A stretch of 64,000 nt of DNA, taken from contig NZ_HG315671.1 of the NCBI RefSeq assembly GCF_000723205.1, positions 3,168,940-3,232,939 of the forward strand, given 5' to 3'. The stretch's first letter is position 1. Every line of letters begins with the position of its first letter. The notes beneath the pieces were generated by a model that was given only the letters and a program-made list of their open reading frames with translations, had not been told where the DNA came from and ran no database searches. This DNA comes from Formosa agariphila KMM 3901 (GTDB lineage Bacteria; Bacteroidota; Bacteroidia; Flavobacteriales; Flavobacteriaceae). This document shows, one piece after another, positions 36,170-45,316 of this stretch. The translations under genes were made by a program, and so were the position numbers.

Positions 36170-37561
36170 ATGAAGAACCTTAAAACAAACATATTTAAAT
36201 TTTTGTTGATTTTTTCAGGACTCTGTATCATTCAAAGTTGCGCAGTAAAACAACCTGGAACAAGCGAAGATTTACAAGAAGAAGCTTTTGCGAACTTTAT
36301 TTTGCCCTCAACCTGGCAAAATAGTGCAGATACATTAGCGATACAAGACAATTGGTTAAGCACGTTTAATCATCCGGTTTTAGACACCTTGGTTAAAGAA
36401 GCTCTTGTTTACAATCCTGATTTAAGAATCTCTAGCTCACGTATAGAAGAGGCTAATGGCTATCTTCAGGCAGCGCAAGCGGCTTTACGTCCAGCGTTCT
36501 CCATCTTAGGAAGAGAGAGCACTAAACTAGGCGGTACTTTTGGCAACGGATTAAACGGAGCGTTATTTGCTGCATCATGGGAATTAGACATTTGGGGTAA
36601 ATTACGAAGTGCTAGAAGTGCAGAAGAAGCGAATCTAGAAGCTATGAAAAGCGAACAATCTTTTGCTCGCCTATCTATTGCTGCTCATGTTACAAGAACA
36701 TATTTCTTAGCGTCGAAAACATTTTTACAAATGGAGCTAGCACAGCAAATGATTGCGTTATCCGAAAACATGAAAACCATTTCTCAAAACCGATTCGATA
36801 TTGGGATTGGAACGCAGATAGATGTAGAAATGGCTAATGCCAATCTGAATAGTTTAAAAGACGCAAATCGTCAATTAGAACTGGCGTATGCCAATCAATT
36901 ACGAGCCTTAGAATTGCTTTTGGGCCGATACCCTGCTGCAGAAATAGAAGTTAAAAACGAATTGGTTGAGCTAAACGCAGAAATTCCTTCTGGAATTCCG
37001 TTGCAAATCCTAGAACGTCGCCCAGATGTTTTGGCGTCTCAGCAGCGTTATAACGCCGCTTTTTATCGTGTAGGAGAAGCAGAAGCTGCAAAATTACCAC
37101 AACTGAGTTTAACGGCGAGTTTAGGGATTTTAGACAGTCAGATTTTTCAATTATCAGACGATTTTTCAAATCCTATAAGAAGTATTGGCGGCGAATTAGC
37201 GGCTCCAATTTATCAAGGTGGTGCATTAAAAGCTAATGTAGCCATTAGAACAGCACAACAAAAACAAGCGCTTGAAGATTATAACCGCACCGTTTTAAAT
37301 GCCATGGCAGATGTAGAAAACACTTTGGATGCAGTACAAACGGTTGGCGAACGTGAGATATTTATTAAGCAATCTGTTACAAGTAATGAGAAGGCTTTCG
37401 AGTTGGAAGAAGTCCGCTTTAAAGTGGGATTAGTAGATATGAGAAACTTAATAGACCAACAAATGGATTTGTATAAATCTCAAACCGATTTATTGAATAT
37501 TAAAGGTGAAAAAATAATTCAACGCATTAATTTATATATGGCTCTTGGCGGAAATATGTAG
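36170..37561 (+). CDS. NodT-family outer-membrane efflux lipoprotein (TolC-like)
   Basis: A 463-residue outer-membrane factor with lipobox IQSC (Cys about 24) and two OEP repeats (about 70-260 and 285-460). Typical features: SWELDIWGKLRSARSAEEANLEA in the first half, RRPDVLASQQRYNAAFYRVGEAEAAKLPQLSLTASLG, and APIYQGGALKANVAIRTAQQKQALEDY in the second. It forms the exit duct for the HlyD adaptor encoded immediately upstream, so the three genes 34518-37561 form an operon. The exported compound is not known. Confidence 0.93.
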   Translation: MKNLKTNIFKFLLIFSGLCIIQSCAVKQPGTSEDLQEEAFANFILPSTWQNSADTLAIQDNWLSTFNHPVLDTLVKEALVYNPDLRISSSRIEEANGYLQAAQAALRPAFSILGRESTKLGGTFGNGLNGALFAASWELDIWGKLRSARSAEEANLEAMKSEQSFARLSIAAHVTRTYFLASKTFLQMELAQQMIALSENMKTISQNRFDIGIGTQIDVEMANANLNSLKDANRQLELAYANQLRALELLLGRYPAAEIEVKNELVELNAEIPSGIPLQILERRPDVLASQQRYNAAFYRVGEAEAAKLPQLSLTASLGILDSQIFQLSDDFSNPIRSIGGELAAPIYQGGALKANVAIRTAQQKQALEDYNRTVLNAMADVENTLDAVQTVGEREIFIKQSVTSNEKAFELEEVRFKVGLVDMRNLIDQQMDLYKSQTDLLNIKGEKIIQRINLYMALGGNM

Positions 37562-37600
37562 CCTATACATTTCATTAAAGTCGTAATTTTATAACATTTA

Positions 37601-37639
37601 ACGGGGCGTATCTTTAGTAAAAAGACACGCCCCGTTTTG
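37601..37639 (+). terminator. Rho-independent terminator of the efflux operon
   Basis: ACGGGGCGT pairs with ACGCCCCGT (9 bp, extendable inside) followed by TTTTGTATTT, 40 bases after the NodT stop codon. Unusually GC-rich for this window. It can also serve the convergent lipid-kinase gene. Confidence 0.9.
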
Positions 37640-37677
37640 TATTTATTTCGGTTAATAAAACAGATTTTTTTAACTAT

Positions 37678-38571
37678 TTATAAATACCCATTGCGTTTCG
37701 TAGAAATTAATTTCACAGCACCTTTAAGCACTTTAACGTGTATGCTTTCAAATTCACCAATAACTTCGCCATCTAGTTGTAATAATCGTGGTTCATTAAA
37801 AGATATTTTAGCTTCCGAAGTACTTAGTACGGTTTGATTCTGACTATCTAGAAATGTCTCATCAAAACTAGATAATCCCGCACTGATTAATATGTTAGCA
37901 TTTATTTTTTCTAGGATGACTAATTCGAATACACCATCCATAGGATTTCCATCTAAATTTAAAGGGACACCCGTTCCGTATTTCCGTGCATTACAAATTC
38001 CTAACATAACGCCTTGAAGCTCGTGCATGCTAGTATTACATTCAATTTTCATTTTAAAAGGCTCCACATTACTTAAGGCTTCAATAAAATACTTCGCATA
38101 AGTTGCCATACCTCTATTCTCATCCTTTTCGTATCCATTTACTATAGCAGCATTTATCCCTACATCTCCAATATGAATACAATAGTGCGTATCGTTAACA
38201 CATAACACATCTAAATCGCCAATAATATTAGACATCAAAATATCTTTAAACGCCTCTATCGGTTTTTGAGCCACCTCCAACTCTACTGCCATCCCATTGG
38301 CAGAACCTAAAGGCACAATTCCCATAGGTATATCTGTGTTTAGTAAACCAATACTTGTAAATAATGTAGTACCATCGCCTCCAACAGACACAACACGATC
38401 GGGATTATAATCTTTTAAAATTGCTTTCAGCTTAACATCGTCCTCACTTCCCGACGTTTTAAATATCTGAAAATCTATACCATAATTTGTACAAATCGCT
38501 TTGGCTTCTTTTAAAAACGGCTCCTTATCTACACCTCCAGATATTGGATTCACTACAAATAATAATGTCAT
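37678..38571 (-). CDS. Diacylglycerol kinase family lipid kinase
   Basis: A 297-residue YegS/DgkB-type lipid kinase. The nucleotide-binding motif SVGGDGTT (about 63-70), the NPISGG segment at the N-terminus and VPLGSANGMA (about 87-96) show the DAGK catalytic fold. The C-terminal half has the usual beta domain (GNPMDGVFELVILEK, LDGE near the end). It phosphorylates a lipid alcohol such as diacylglycerol with ATP in the cytoplasm. It overlaps the upstream App1-type gene by 4 bases, so the two are translationally coupled and probably act on the same lipid pathway. Confidence 0.92.
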   Translation of the reverse strand: MTLLFVVNPISGGVDKEPFLKEAKAICTNYGIDFQIFKTSGSEDDVKLKAILKDYNPDRVVSVGGDGTTLFTSIGLLNTDIPMGIVPLGSANGMAVELEVAQKPIEAFKDILMSNIIGDLDVLCVNDTHYCIHIGDVGINAAIVNGYEKDENRGMATYAKYFIEALSNVEPFKMKIECNTSMHELQGVMLGICNARKYGTGVPLNLDGNPMDGVFELVILEKINANILISAGLSSFDETFLDSQNQTVLSTSEAKISFNEPRLLQLDGEVIGEFESIHVKVLKGAVKLISTKRNGYL

Positions 38572-39521
38572 ATTAATTCTTGTTTAAGGGTCTGTATTTC
38601 CTTTAAAATTAAGTTTAAATGTTCAGGTAAAAAATACGAAGCAGAAATTCCTGTATCTAAAACATCTTTCCATAATTGTTGCTGCTGTGCATTAACGGTT
38701 TTGCCGGTTTGTCTAATATAAATTTTCAGAATAAGATCCGGATAGGCCTTAGCTAAAGTAGTATAAATAGCCATATCTTTCTGACTGTCGTCGCCCACCA
38801 ATATATAATATTTACTCGTTGAGTTTGTAATTAAAAACCGAATGGCTTCCAACTTAAAATCGACAGGTTTTTGTTTTAAAAGTTGCCATAAACTAAGATA
38901 TGGTGTAAGTATCAATAATCCTTTAGGCAAATTATTATGCTTGATAAAGCGCGTTAACAATCCGAACAAATTAGATTCACTTTTAGAAACATAAAACAAC
39001 CTTGGATTAACTTCTTGCCACGCTTTAAAGATATTCTGCGTAAAATCGATGACATCTCTTTTCTCTGGAATTAAAAACAGTAACGTTTTAATCCGCTTAT
39101 AGAGATTAGAGGTATTTGAAATCAAAATTGTATCGTCAATATCAGAAATTATATCCAATGTTCTTTGCTCCTCTTGAAAAAAAATGGGGTAATCTTGAAT
39201 GATTTTAAGAGGTATATCTTCATTTAAAATGGTGATTTTTAAGTCGTCGCTATATGCCTTTTCAGAAACAACTTGAAAGCGGCCAAAGGCATCAGTTTTT
39301 GTATATATAACTCCTGAGTGCGTATGTATACAAATTTCTCGATGTGCGAAAACAGAGGTAAAGTAAGAGCGTAAGACATTAATAGCATTTTGTAGTGCTT
39401 TGTCTTTTTTATTTTGAAATTCCCGTTGTCCTCGTAATATCACACCCTTATACCAGACTTTATCTGCAGAAAGTTTTAAAACTGACAATTCCCAAACTGA
39501 TGCTTTTTTACTATAAACCAT
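38568..39521 (-). CDS. App1-type DUF2183 phosphatase
   Basis: A 317-residue HAD-like phosphatase with the App1/DUF2183 signature: ISDIDDTIL (Asp127, Asp129, Thr131 of DxDxT), then FYVSKSESNLFGLLTRFIKHNNLPKG and ILVGDDSQKDMAIYTTLAKAYP, the C-terminal acid pair of HAD enzymes. Yeast App1 is a phosphatidate phosphatase. The coupling (4-base overlap) with a diacylglycerol kinase-like gene suggests opposite steps of a phosphatidate-diacylglycerol cycle, which I infer. No signal peptide, so a cytoplasmic location is likely. Confidence 0.9.
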   Translation of the reverse strand: MVYSKKASVWELSVLKLSADKVWYKGVILRGQREFQNKKDKALQNAINVLRSYFTSVFAHREICIHTHSGVIYTKTDAFGRFQVVSEKAYSDDLKITILNEDIPLKIIQDYPIFFQEEQRTLDIISDIDDTILISNTSNLYKRIKTLLFLIPEKRDVIDFTQNIFKAWQEVNPRLFYVSKSESNLFGLLTRFIKHNNLPKGLLILTPYLSLWQLLKQKPVDFKLEAIRFLITNSTSKYYILVGDDSQKDMAIYTTLAKAYPDLILKIYIRQTGKTVNAQQQQLWKDVLDTGISASYFLPEHLNLILKEIQTLKQELI

Positions 39522-39617
39522 AAGTGTTTTTAATTCAGTTAAAAGATATAAAACTCATAGCTAACCTCAAAAATAATACACCAATAGTAATTCTAATGTT
39601 TCGAATTTAAAACACAT

Positions 39618-39655
39618 AAAAAAAGCCTCAATATTAAAAAACATTGAGGCTTTAT
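39618..39655 (-). terminator. Rho-independent terminator
   Basis: AAAGCCTCAAT pairs with ATTGAGGCTTT (11 bp, ten-base loop); on the minus strand a T-rich run follows. It lies 26 bases beyond the stop codon of the barrel gene at 39681. Confidence 0.85.
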
Positions 39656-39680
39656 ATGACATTAAAAATAAAAGTAGTGT

Positions 39681-40496
39681 CTACTTCATAAACTGTAAAT
39701 TAATCCCTGTTAACACCTGAAATACAGGTTGTGTCCCTTTAACATACATAGAATATTGAGGTTCGACATACATATTAAATACTGTATTGCCTAATTTAAC
39801 AACCTTTCCAATACCTAATGCGATTGGAATAGAATATGCGTCTTTTTGAAAATCTAAAACCCAAATTGGCGCACCTCTTAAATACGTCCCTTTACCCAAT
39901 TGCCAGAAGTAAAATGGTTGGATGGCTCCTAAGCTTGTATCTGCTCTATCTGAATCTCCTGCAAATGAGGCTTGCCAAGTTATTAACCCTCCAAATTGAA
40001 ATACGGGTGATTTAGCTACGAAAGCTACAAATGCAAATCCCCCTTGCCATTTTCCTGTTCCTAAAAGGTCGTCTGAAGCTGTTGGTGCAGTAATAGACGG
40101 TCCAATACCCATAGTTGTAGTGGCATTAGACACGAAATTATAAGATAAAAAAGCATTAAAATCTCCTGTACCACTTGTTGTATTTACAACCCCATTGGCG
40201 TTAGGCATCCCTAAAGACGAAAACGGCATAGAGGCACGTAATAACATTTTACCCTTTGCAATAGGTTTAGCAAAACGCACCCACATGGTGTTCATAAAGG
40301 CTTCATCTGGAGCTTCGGCTAATTTGGGCATATAATAATCTTGAAAACTTACCGCCGTCATATTGGCTAACGGATTGTTTGCTTGAGCAGCACTACCACT
40401 TGCACTAGTTGCCGTTGTATCTGCACTTTTTTCTTGAGCAAACAAAAATGTTGTACTCAGAAGGAAAACGGTGATTAAAATTTTACTTTTTTTCAT
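39681..40496 (-). CDS. Outer-membrane beta-barrel protein, uncharacterised
   Basis: A 271-residue protein with a clear signal peptide (cleavage after LFAQ), an Ala/Ser/Thr-rich linker (about 24-45) and alternating hydrophobic strands to the C-terminus, ending in GINLQFMK. Motifs MWVRFAKPIAKGKMLLRASMPFSS, GIGPSITAPTASDDLLGTGKWQGG and NTVFNMYVEPQYSMY recall the neuromedin U-like/transporter-type barrels of Bacteroidetes. It stands alone with its own terminator. Function unknown; a porin-like role is possible. Confidence 0.75.
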   Translation of the reverse strand: MKKSKILITVFLLSTTFLFAQEKSADTTATSASGSAAQANNPLANMTAVSFQDYYMPKLAEAPDEAFMNTMWVRFAKPIAKGKMLLRASMPFSSLGMPNANGVVNTTSGTGDFNAFLSYNFVSNATTTMGIGPSITAPTASDDLLGTGKWQGGFAFVAFVAKSPVFQFGGLITWQASFAGDSDRADTSLGAIQPFYFWQLGKGTYLRGAPIWVLDFQKDAYSIPIALGIGKVVKLGNTVFNMYVEPQYSMYVKGTQPVFQVLTGINLQFMK

Positions 40497-40746
40497 GGTT
40501 TAATCTTTAAAAAGTTGAGTTAAAAAAAACATTATAATGAAATAATAGCCGCTAAAAATACATAATACCGAAGCTACAATACAGAATAAAACTGCTAAAA
40601 AATGTTCTCGCTTTTTAAAACCACATAATTTACTGACAGCATACCACTTAACAGATAAAAAAAACAAGAATGTAATCTTTTCAAATAATGAAGATATTTT
40701 TTATTAACCATCTAATTATAATTAAATTGACATTCATAAAAATTGC

Positions 40747-41700
40747 ATGATGATAGACGTTTTATTAAAAAGTAAAGACCGTATTAAAGCGGAAAATGTG
40801 AGTGAAGTCCCTACCGAATTGGATTTTTATATCATGCAATTCCTCGATTATACCGATTCCGATTTACGATGGCTGGCAGAACATTATAATCTGGATTTTT
40901 CAATTATGAAAAATTATGAAGACATCGAAATTAGTTCTCACTTTTTAGAAAACGACAATCAAGCCGCTTTTCACTTTTCGATTCCGTATTACAACACAAG
41001 TAAAAAATTGGTTGAAGAACCGCTTTTCATTATTATTTCTGATGCCGGCCTATTCCTTTTTTCTTCCAGCAATATGGAAAATTATATTAACGACACCTAT
41101 CCTAATAAGGCGATTCAATTACAGCGAACCACAGATTTAAAAAGTCTCTTCAATTTTCAGTTTGCTTTTATTGCAGATTATTACGCCGATATTACAGAAA
41201 ATCTATCGCGTAAAATTAAATTGCTTGCTAATTCTATTTTAATTGAAAAGGAATTTTCCAGTCAAGAGATGGATATTATTACAAGATTCAACTTTAACAA
41301 TCTATTAATTAAAGAATTACTTATTGAAACTACTCGGGTATTTCGTTTATATATGAAGAGTAATTGGGAACAGAAAATGGATATTAGGTCGAATATAAAA
41401 GACGAGTTAAACGACTTAACAGTGGTCTCCGATTATATTCAGTTTAATTTTGACCGTTTAGATGATTTAAAAGAAAATGTCTCGAATAAAATTGATTTAG
41501 AACAGAATTATATTTTTAAAACCCTTACCGTAGTTACCGTATGTATTTCACTGCCTACATTTATCGCTGGCGTTTATGGGATGAATTTTAATAACATGCC
41601 CGAAACGAACAGCGACTATGGATATCCTATCATACTTATTATTATGATTTTTTCTGCGGCTTTACCCTTCTTGTACTTTAAAAAGAAAAAATGGCTGTAA
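40747..41700 (+). CDS. CorA family divalent metal transporter
   Basis: A 317-residue channel-type transporter: a large N-terminal cytoplasmic domain with long helices (about 1-250), then two C-terminal membrane helices. The first helix ends with YGMNFNNMPE, the GMN selectivity motif of CorA. The acidic loop after it and the Lys-rich end (KKKKWL) also fit. It most likely moves magnesium (perhaps cobalt or nickel) across the inner membrane as a pentamer. It lies 20 bases before the YdeI-type gene, which may be co-transcribed. Confidence 0.92.
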   Translation: MMIDVLLKSKDRIKAENVSEVPTELDFYIMQFLDYTDSDLRWLAEHYNLDFSIMKNYEDIEISSHFLENDNQAAFHFSIPYYNTSKKLVEEPLFIIISDAGLFLFSSSNMENYINDTYPNKAIQLQRTTDLKSLFNFQFAFIADYYADITENLSRKIKLLANSILIEKEFSSQEMDIITRFNFNNLLIKELLIETTRVFRLYMKSNWEQKMDIRSNIKDELNDLTVVSDYIQFNFDRLDDLKENVSNKIDLEQNYIFKTLTVVTVCISLPTFIAGVYGMNFNNMPETNSDYGYPIILIIMIFSAALPFLYFKKKKWL

Positions 41701-41720
41701 CCTTATTTTTACATTAACGA

Positions 41721-42302
41721 ATGACTGCAAAAGATACCGAACAATTTTGTCCAAAAAATCAAGACGACTGGAGAACTTGGCTTGCATTACATCATAAAAA
41801 TAAAGCTTCTGTTTGGCTTATTATTTATAAAGTAAATACGCCTAATCAGAATCTCACATGGAGTGAAGCCGTAGACCATGCCCTTTGTTTTGGTTGGATT
41901 GATAGTGTAAAAAAATCTATTGATGCTGAAAGATACATGCAATTTTTCACCAAAAGAAAACCCAATAGTATATGGTCTAGGGTTAATAAAGATAAAGTTG
42001 ACTATTTAAGCAAAAACGGATTGATGGCAGATGCTGGACAAGCTTGTATTGACATTGCTAAAACTAATGGCTCTTGGTTTATTATAGATACCGTTGATGC
42101 GCTTATTATTCCAGATGACTTAGAAGCGCAGTTTAAAAACTTCGAAGGTTCGAAGGCGTATTACGAGAGCTTGAGCAATTCGGTTAAGAAACAACTATTG
42201 TATTGGATTGTTAGTGCAAAACGAGAAGACACCCGTACAAGACGTATTTTAGAAATCGCCGAAAGTGCAAGTAAACGCATAAAGCCGAAACCGTTTCGAT
42301 AA
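41721..42302 (+). CDS. YdeI/OmpD-associated family protein
   Basis: A 193-residue cytoplasmic protein with the YdeI N-terminal pattern: DDWRTWLALHHKNKASVWLIIYKV, then WSEAVDHALCFGWIDSVKKSIDAERYMQFFTKRKPNSIWSRVNKDKV. The C-terminal part (YYESLSNSVKKQLLYWIVSAKREDTRTRRILEIAE) is the omega-like conserved helix region. Relatives are stress- or bacteriocin-protection associated, but the biochemical activity is not known. It follows the CorA gene by 20 bases, and the two may share a transcript. No secretion signal is visible. Confidence 0.88.
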   Translation: MTAKDTEQFCPKNQDDWRTWLALHHKNKASVWLIIYKVNTPNQNLTWSEAVDHALCFGWIDSVKKSIDAERYMQFFTKRKPNSIWSRVNKDKVDYLSKNGLMADAGQACIDIAKTNGSWFIIDTVDALIIPDDLEAQFKNFEGSKAYYESLSNSVKKQLLYWIVSAKREDTRTRRILEIAESASKRIKPKPFR

Positions 42303-42371
42303 TACCTAAACAGCATTATTTAAAAGACCAGATGCTTTTCACTATTAAAAAAATTAGAAATAGTTGTACAA

Positions 42372-42902
42372 CTATTTTATGGTATACAACATTTCTACAG
42401 CCCCACTAGCATATGTTTTAGACGATTCTAAATGTAAGCCGGTTTCGTTAGGTAAAGCTTCAAATAAGTTAATCCCTTCTGTTAAGATAATAGGCATAAC
42501 ATACACTTGAATTTCGTCTATTAAACCTGCATTTAACAACAAGGTATTTATTTGTCCGCCACCAATGAGCCAAATATCCTTACCGTCTTTGAGTTTTAAA
42601 TCTCTCATAAAATCTACGGGATTTTTAGAAACAAACATAGCATTTCTATCGTCACGCTTGGTTTCGTCTCTAGTAAAGACATAATTTCGCTTGCTTAGGT
42701 ACGGAAATTCGATATCCCAACTTAAAATTTCTTTATATGTGGCATGTCCTTGAACAGTAGTATCTATAGAATCGTAAAAATTTGAATAGCCATAATCTGA
42801 ATCATCTGGATTTGGAATTGCTTCTAACCAATCTACACCTCCATCGGCAGCGGCTATTTTTCCATTTAAACTCATGGCAATGTACAGTTTTACTTTTTTC
42901 AT
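42372..42902 (-). CDS. Dihydrofolate reductase family protein (RibD C-terminal type)
   Basis: A 176-residue reductase of the RibD C-terminal fold. It begins KVKLYIAMSLNGKIAAADGGVDWLEA, then has TVQGHATYKEILSW, WLIGGGQINTLLLNAGLIDEIQVYVMPIILTEG, which carry the NADPH-binding GGG and the typical strands of the YyaP/YwjB-like branch. Such proteins are often annotated as dihydrofolate reductases, but their real substrate is mostly unknown and true folate activity is doubtful. It stands alone and has no signal peptide. Confidence 0.88.
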   Translation of the reverse strand: MKKVKLYIAMSLNGKIAAADGGVDWLEAIPNPDDSDYGYSNFYDSIDTTVQGHATYKEILSWDIEFPYLSKRNYVFTRDETKRDDRNAMFVSKNPVDFMRDLKLKDGKDIWLIGGGQINTLLLNAGLIDEIQVYVMPIILTEGINLFEALPNETGLHLESSKTYASGAVEMLYTIK

Positions 42903-43050
42903 ATTAAAGATTTAGAGCTGGTTTATGTAAATATAAAACAAACATTTTTAGTTCTATTCACCTAACAAATTGAATGTTAATATTTTTTTTAATACGGACC
43001 TAAAGGTCTTAAAAAATTTAATTAAAATCAAGTGTGTTAAACCTAATAAA

Positions 43051-43740
43051 TCAAATTTTTAGTAGCAAATTTGGGTTCGGGCAGTTTGCTGTATAAAATG
43101 CCAAATCAGATACATTACAAACTCCAGGATAATCTCCAGAATAGGTTGCAATGTCTTTTATAATTTGAAAATGTAAATGTGGCGGATAATCGCCATTTAC
43201 AGCCGAAGTCCCCAAACATGCAATCTCTTGTCCTTGCTTAACACCTTGACCCACTTTAATATTAGAAATAGACTCTAAACTTAAATGCCCGTATAATGTA
43301 TAAAACTCGACATTAGAAACCTCGTGCTTTAAAATAATGGTCGGTCCATAATCGCCAAAATTTGTATTGTTTTGAAAGCTATGAATATGTCCATCTAAAG
43401 CTGCTAAAATAGGAGTTCCGGCATCGCACCATAAATCGACTCCTAAATGAATATTACGTGCGGTGTTTTGGTTTTCAGAATTAAAATAAGCACTCCGTTT
43501 ATACAAGGTTCTAACCTCTAAATATCCACCAAAAGCGACCTTCGCTTTATTTTGTTTTAAATACGCATTTATAAAAATACTCAGCCTTTGCGACGATGAA
43601 CTATCTACTGACTGTAGCTCTAAATTGGTTTCAGACAAATCTAAAGCGATATAGTCGGCACTCCTAAATTCTAGAGGCAATACCCTAATATCTCTATCCC
43701 TTAGATAATTAAGAAGTTTTGAAAAAGAAATATCTAACAT
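43051..43740 (-). CDS. M23 family metallopeptidase
   Basis: A 229-residue LytM-type peptidase, start ATG 43740 (MLDISFSKLLNYLRD); longer in-frame extension is unlikely. The zinc motifs are present: HLGVDLW (first His and Asp) and HLHFQ (last His pair), with YTLYGHLS between. Usual M23 enzymes cut peptidoglycan peptide bonds and are exported, but no signal peptide or membrane segment is visible here, so a cytoplasmic site, another start, or non-classical export is needed. It stands alone. Confidence 0.85.
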   Translation of the reverse strand: MLDISFSKLLNYLRDRDIRVLPLEFRSADYIALDLSETNLELQSVDSSSSQRLSIFINAYLKQNKAKVAFGGYLEVRTLYKRSAYFNSENQNTARNIHLGVDLWCDAGTPILAALDGHIHSFQNNTNFGDYGPTIILKHEVSNVEFYTLYGHLSLESISNIKVGQGVKQGQEIACLGTSAVNGDYPPHLHFQIIKDIATYSGDYPGVCNVSDLAFYTANCPNPNLLLKI

Positions 43741-43979
43741 GTACTTGTATTTATTCAAAAGTAAAAAATAAATCAACGCATGCATTACAAGTTTTTTAAG
43801 TTAATTATATTAAACATAAACACCGATTGCATTAAAAATTTATTACTCAAAATAGTAATGAAAACAAAAAAAATATGTTAATTTGAACACAATTCACTTG
43901 ATAAAATGAATAATTAATAAAAAACAGCGATATAAACTGTTCAAAATTTTAAATTTATAATAACTTAATAAAAACAAAC

Positions 43980-44861
43980 ATGAAAAAAACATTACTATCA
44001 TTGGCGGTTGTATTACTAAGCACAATGTCTTATGCACAATTTCAGGTATCGGCAAGTACAGGTTATGCCATCGCAAGTGCAGGTATGAAAACAGGAGAAT
44101 CGATAAATTCATCAGGAACAGAAAACCATTATGGAAGTTACGGTGAGGGTGTAAACTTCCAAATTAGAGGAACCTATTTCTTTAATGAATCGTTTGGTGC
44201 AGATTTAAGTTTCGGATATTTAAATGGTGCAGATCAAACGATATCTAAAGTAGATTTACCAACTCAACAAGTAGACGCTATTGCAAGAGCTCGTGCTTAT
44301 GGGGCATCTTTATCTATGGTCTATAAATTTACAAATAATGTGTATGGACGTTTTGGAGCCTTATTAAAAATAGGTGGGAAAACTGAAGCTGTAGTAAGTA
44401 ATAGAGCTGATTTAACTCAGACGCAATTAGATCAATTTGCAGCAGCTGGTTTTACGCTTCCTTCTGGATCTTATACTCAAACAAATTATGTTGAAGACTT
44501 TCACGGTGTATTCCCTCTAGGTTTTGTTGCTGCTTTAGGTTATAAATACGATTTAAATTCTAATTTCAGTCTTTTTGCTGAAGCTGAATATTACGGAATT
44601 AGTTTAAAACGTAAAGACTCTGAACTTCAAAGTTTTAACACTGACTTATATTTACCAGATGGAACTTTAGCACAAGCTGGATTATATACTATGGATAATT
44701 TACCTGCAGGTCGTGCTTTAAAAATAACGTATTCTGATGAATTAACACACGCAGAGCAAGCTGATCCTTCTAAAGAATTAGCTCAAAAAGTACCATATTC
44801 TTCTTTTGGAATTAATATTGGTATTACTTATAAATTTAACAGCGCTTCTAAAGTGCAATAA
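43980..44861 (+). CDS. OmpA-like outer-membrane beta-barrel protein
   Basis: A 293-residue protein with a signal peptide (cleavage after SYAQ) and an eight-strand-type barrel pattern: FQVSASTGYAIASAGMKTGES, NFQIRGTYFFNESFGADLSFGYLNGA, ASLSMVYKFTNNVYGRFGALLKIGG, GFVAALGYKYDLNSNFSLFAEAEYYG, and a final GINIGITYKFN. The loops are long and Gln/Ser-rich, with no peptidoglycan-binding OmpA domain. Such small barrels are abundant in Bacteroidetes envelopes. It stands alone and is closed by a strong terminator. Function unknown. Confidence 0.82.
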   Translation: MKKTLLSLAVVLLSTMSYAQFQVSASTGYAIASAGMKTGESINSSGTENHYGSYGEGVNFQIRGTYFFNESFGADLSFGYLNGADQTISKVDLPTQQVDAIARARAYGASLSMVYKFTNNVYGRFGALLKIGGKTEAVVSNRADLTQTQLDQFAAAGFTLPSGSYTQTNYVEDFHGVFPLGFVAALGYKYDLNSNFSLFAEAEYYGISLKRKDSELQSFNTDLYLPDGTLAQAGLYTMDNLPAGRALKITYSDELTHAEQADPSKELAQKVPYSSFGINIGITYKFNSASKVQ

Positions 44862-44878
44862 ATTTATTGCAAATATTA

Positions 44879-44914
44879 TAAAAAAAGCGAAGGGTCTACC
44901 TTCGCTTTTTTTAT
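44879..44914 (+). terminator. Bidirectional terminator
   Basis: AAAAAAGCGAAGG pairs with CCTTCGCTTTTTT around a short loop (GTCTA region), followed by T7. It lies between the barrel gene and the convergent DUF1304 gene. Confidence 0.9.
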
Positions 44915-44942
44915 GATTTTAATCAATATATCTGCCCTCAAC

Positions 44943-45305
44943 TTAAGCCAAGAGCACAAAAATCAATGCTAAAATAGCAGGAACTGCTTGCACTAAGAGT
45001 ATTTTTTTAGAGATGGTTTTCGCGCCATAAAGTCCTGCTGTAATTACACAAGCAAGAAAAAACAATCTAATATTTTTAGACCAAAGTGGATCCGAGATAA
45101 AGAAACTCCATATTAAACCTGCTGCCAAAAATCCATTATATAATCCTTGGTTTGCAGCCAATACTTTTGTGGTTTTAAACAACTCAGCCGGAAGCGTATC
45201 GAAAGTTTTCTTACCAACAGTATCCCAAGCAAACATTTCGAACCATAAAATATACAGATGCTCTAAAGCAACTAGAGCAACAAGAATTTGAGCAATCATT
45301 TCCAT
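44943..45305 (-). CDS. DUF1304 membrane protein
   Basis: A 120-residue inner-membrane protein with four predicted helices. It fits DUF1304: ALVALEHLYILWFEMFAWDT at the N-terminus, then FKTTKVLAANQGLYNGFLAAGLIWSFFI and GLYGAKTISKKILLVQAVPAILALI. The family is a short integral membrane protein of unknown activity. It lies 11 bases downstream of the phosphodiesterase gene on the same strand, so both are probably in one transcript. Confidence 0.88.
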   Translation of the reverse strand: MEMIAQILVALVALEHLYILWFEMFAWDTVGKKTFDTLPAELFKTTKVLAANQGLYNGFLAAGLIWSFFISDPLWSKNIRLFFLACVITAGLYGAKTISKKILLVQAVPAILALIFVLLA

Positions 45306-45316
45306 AAACTTTCTTA

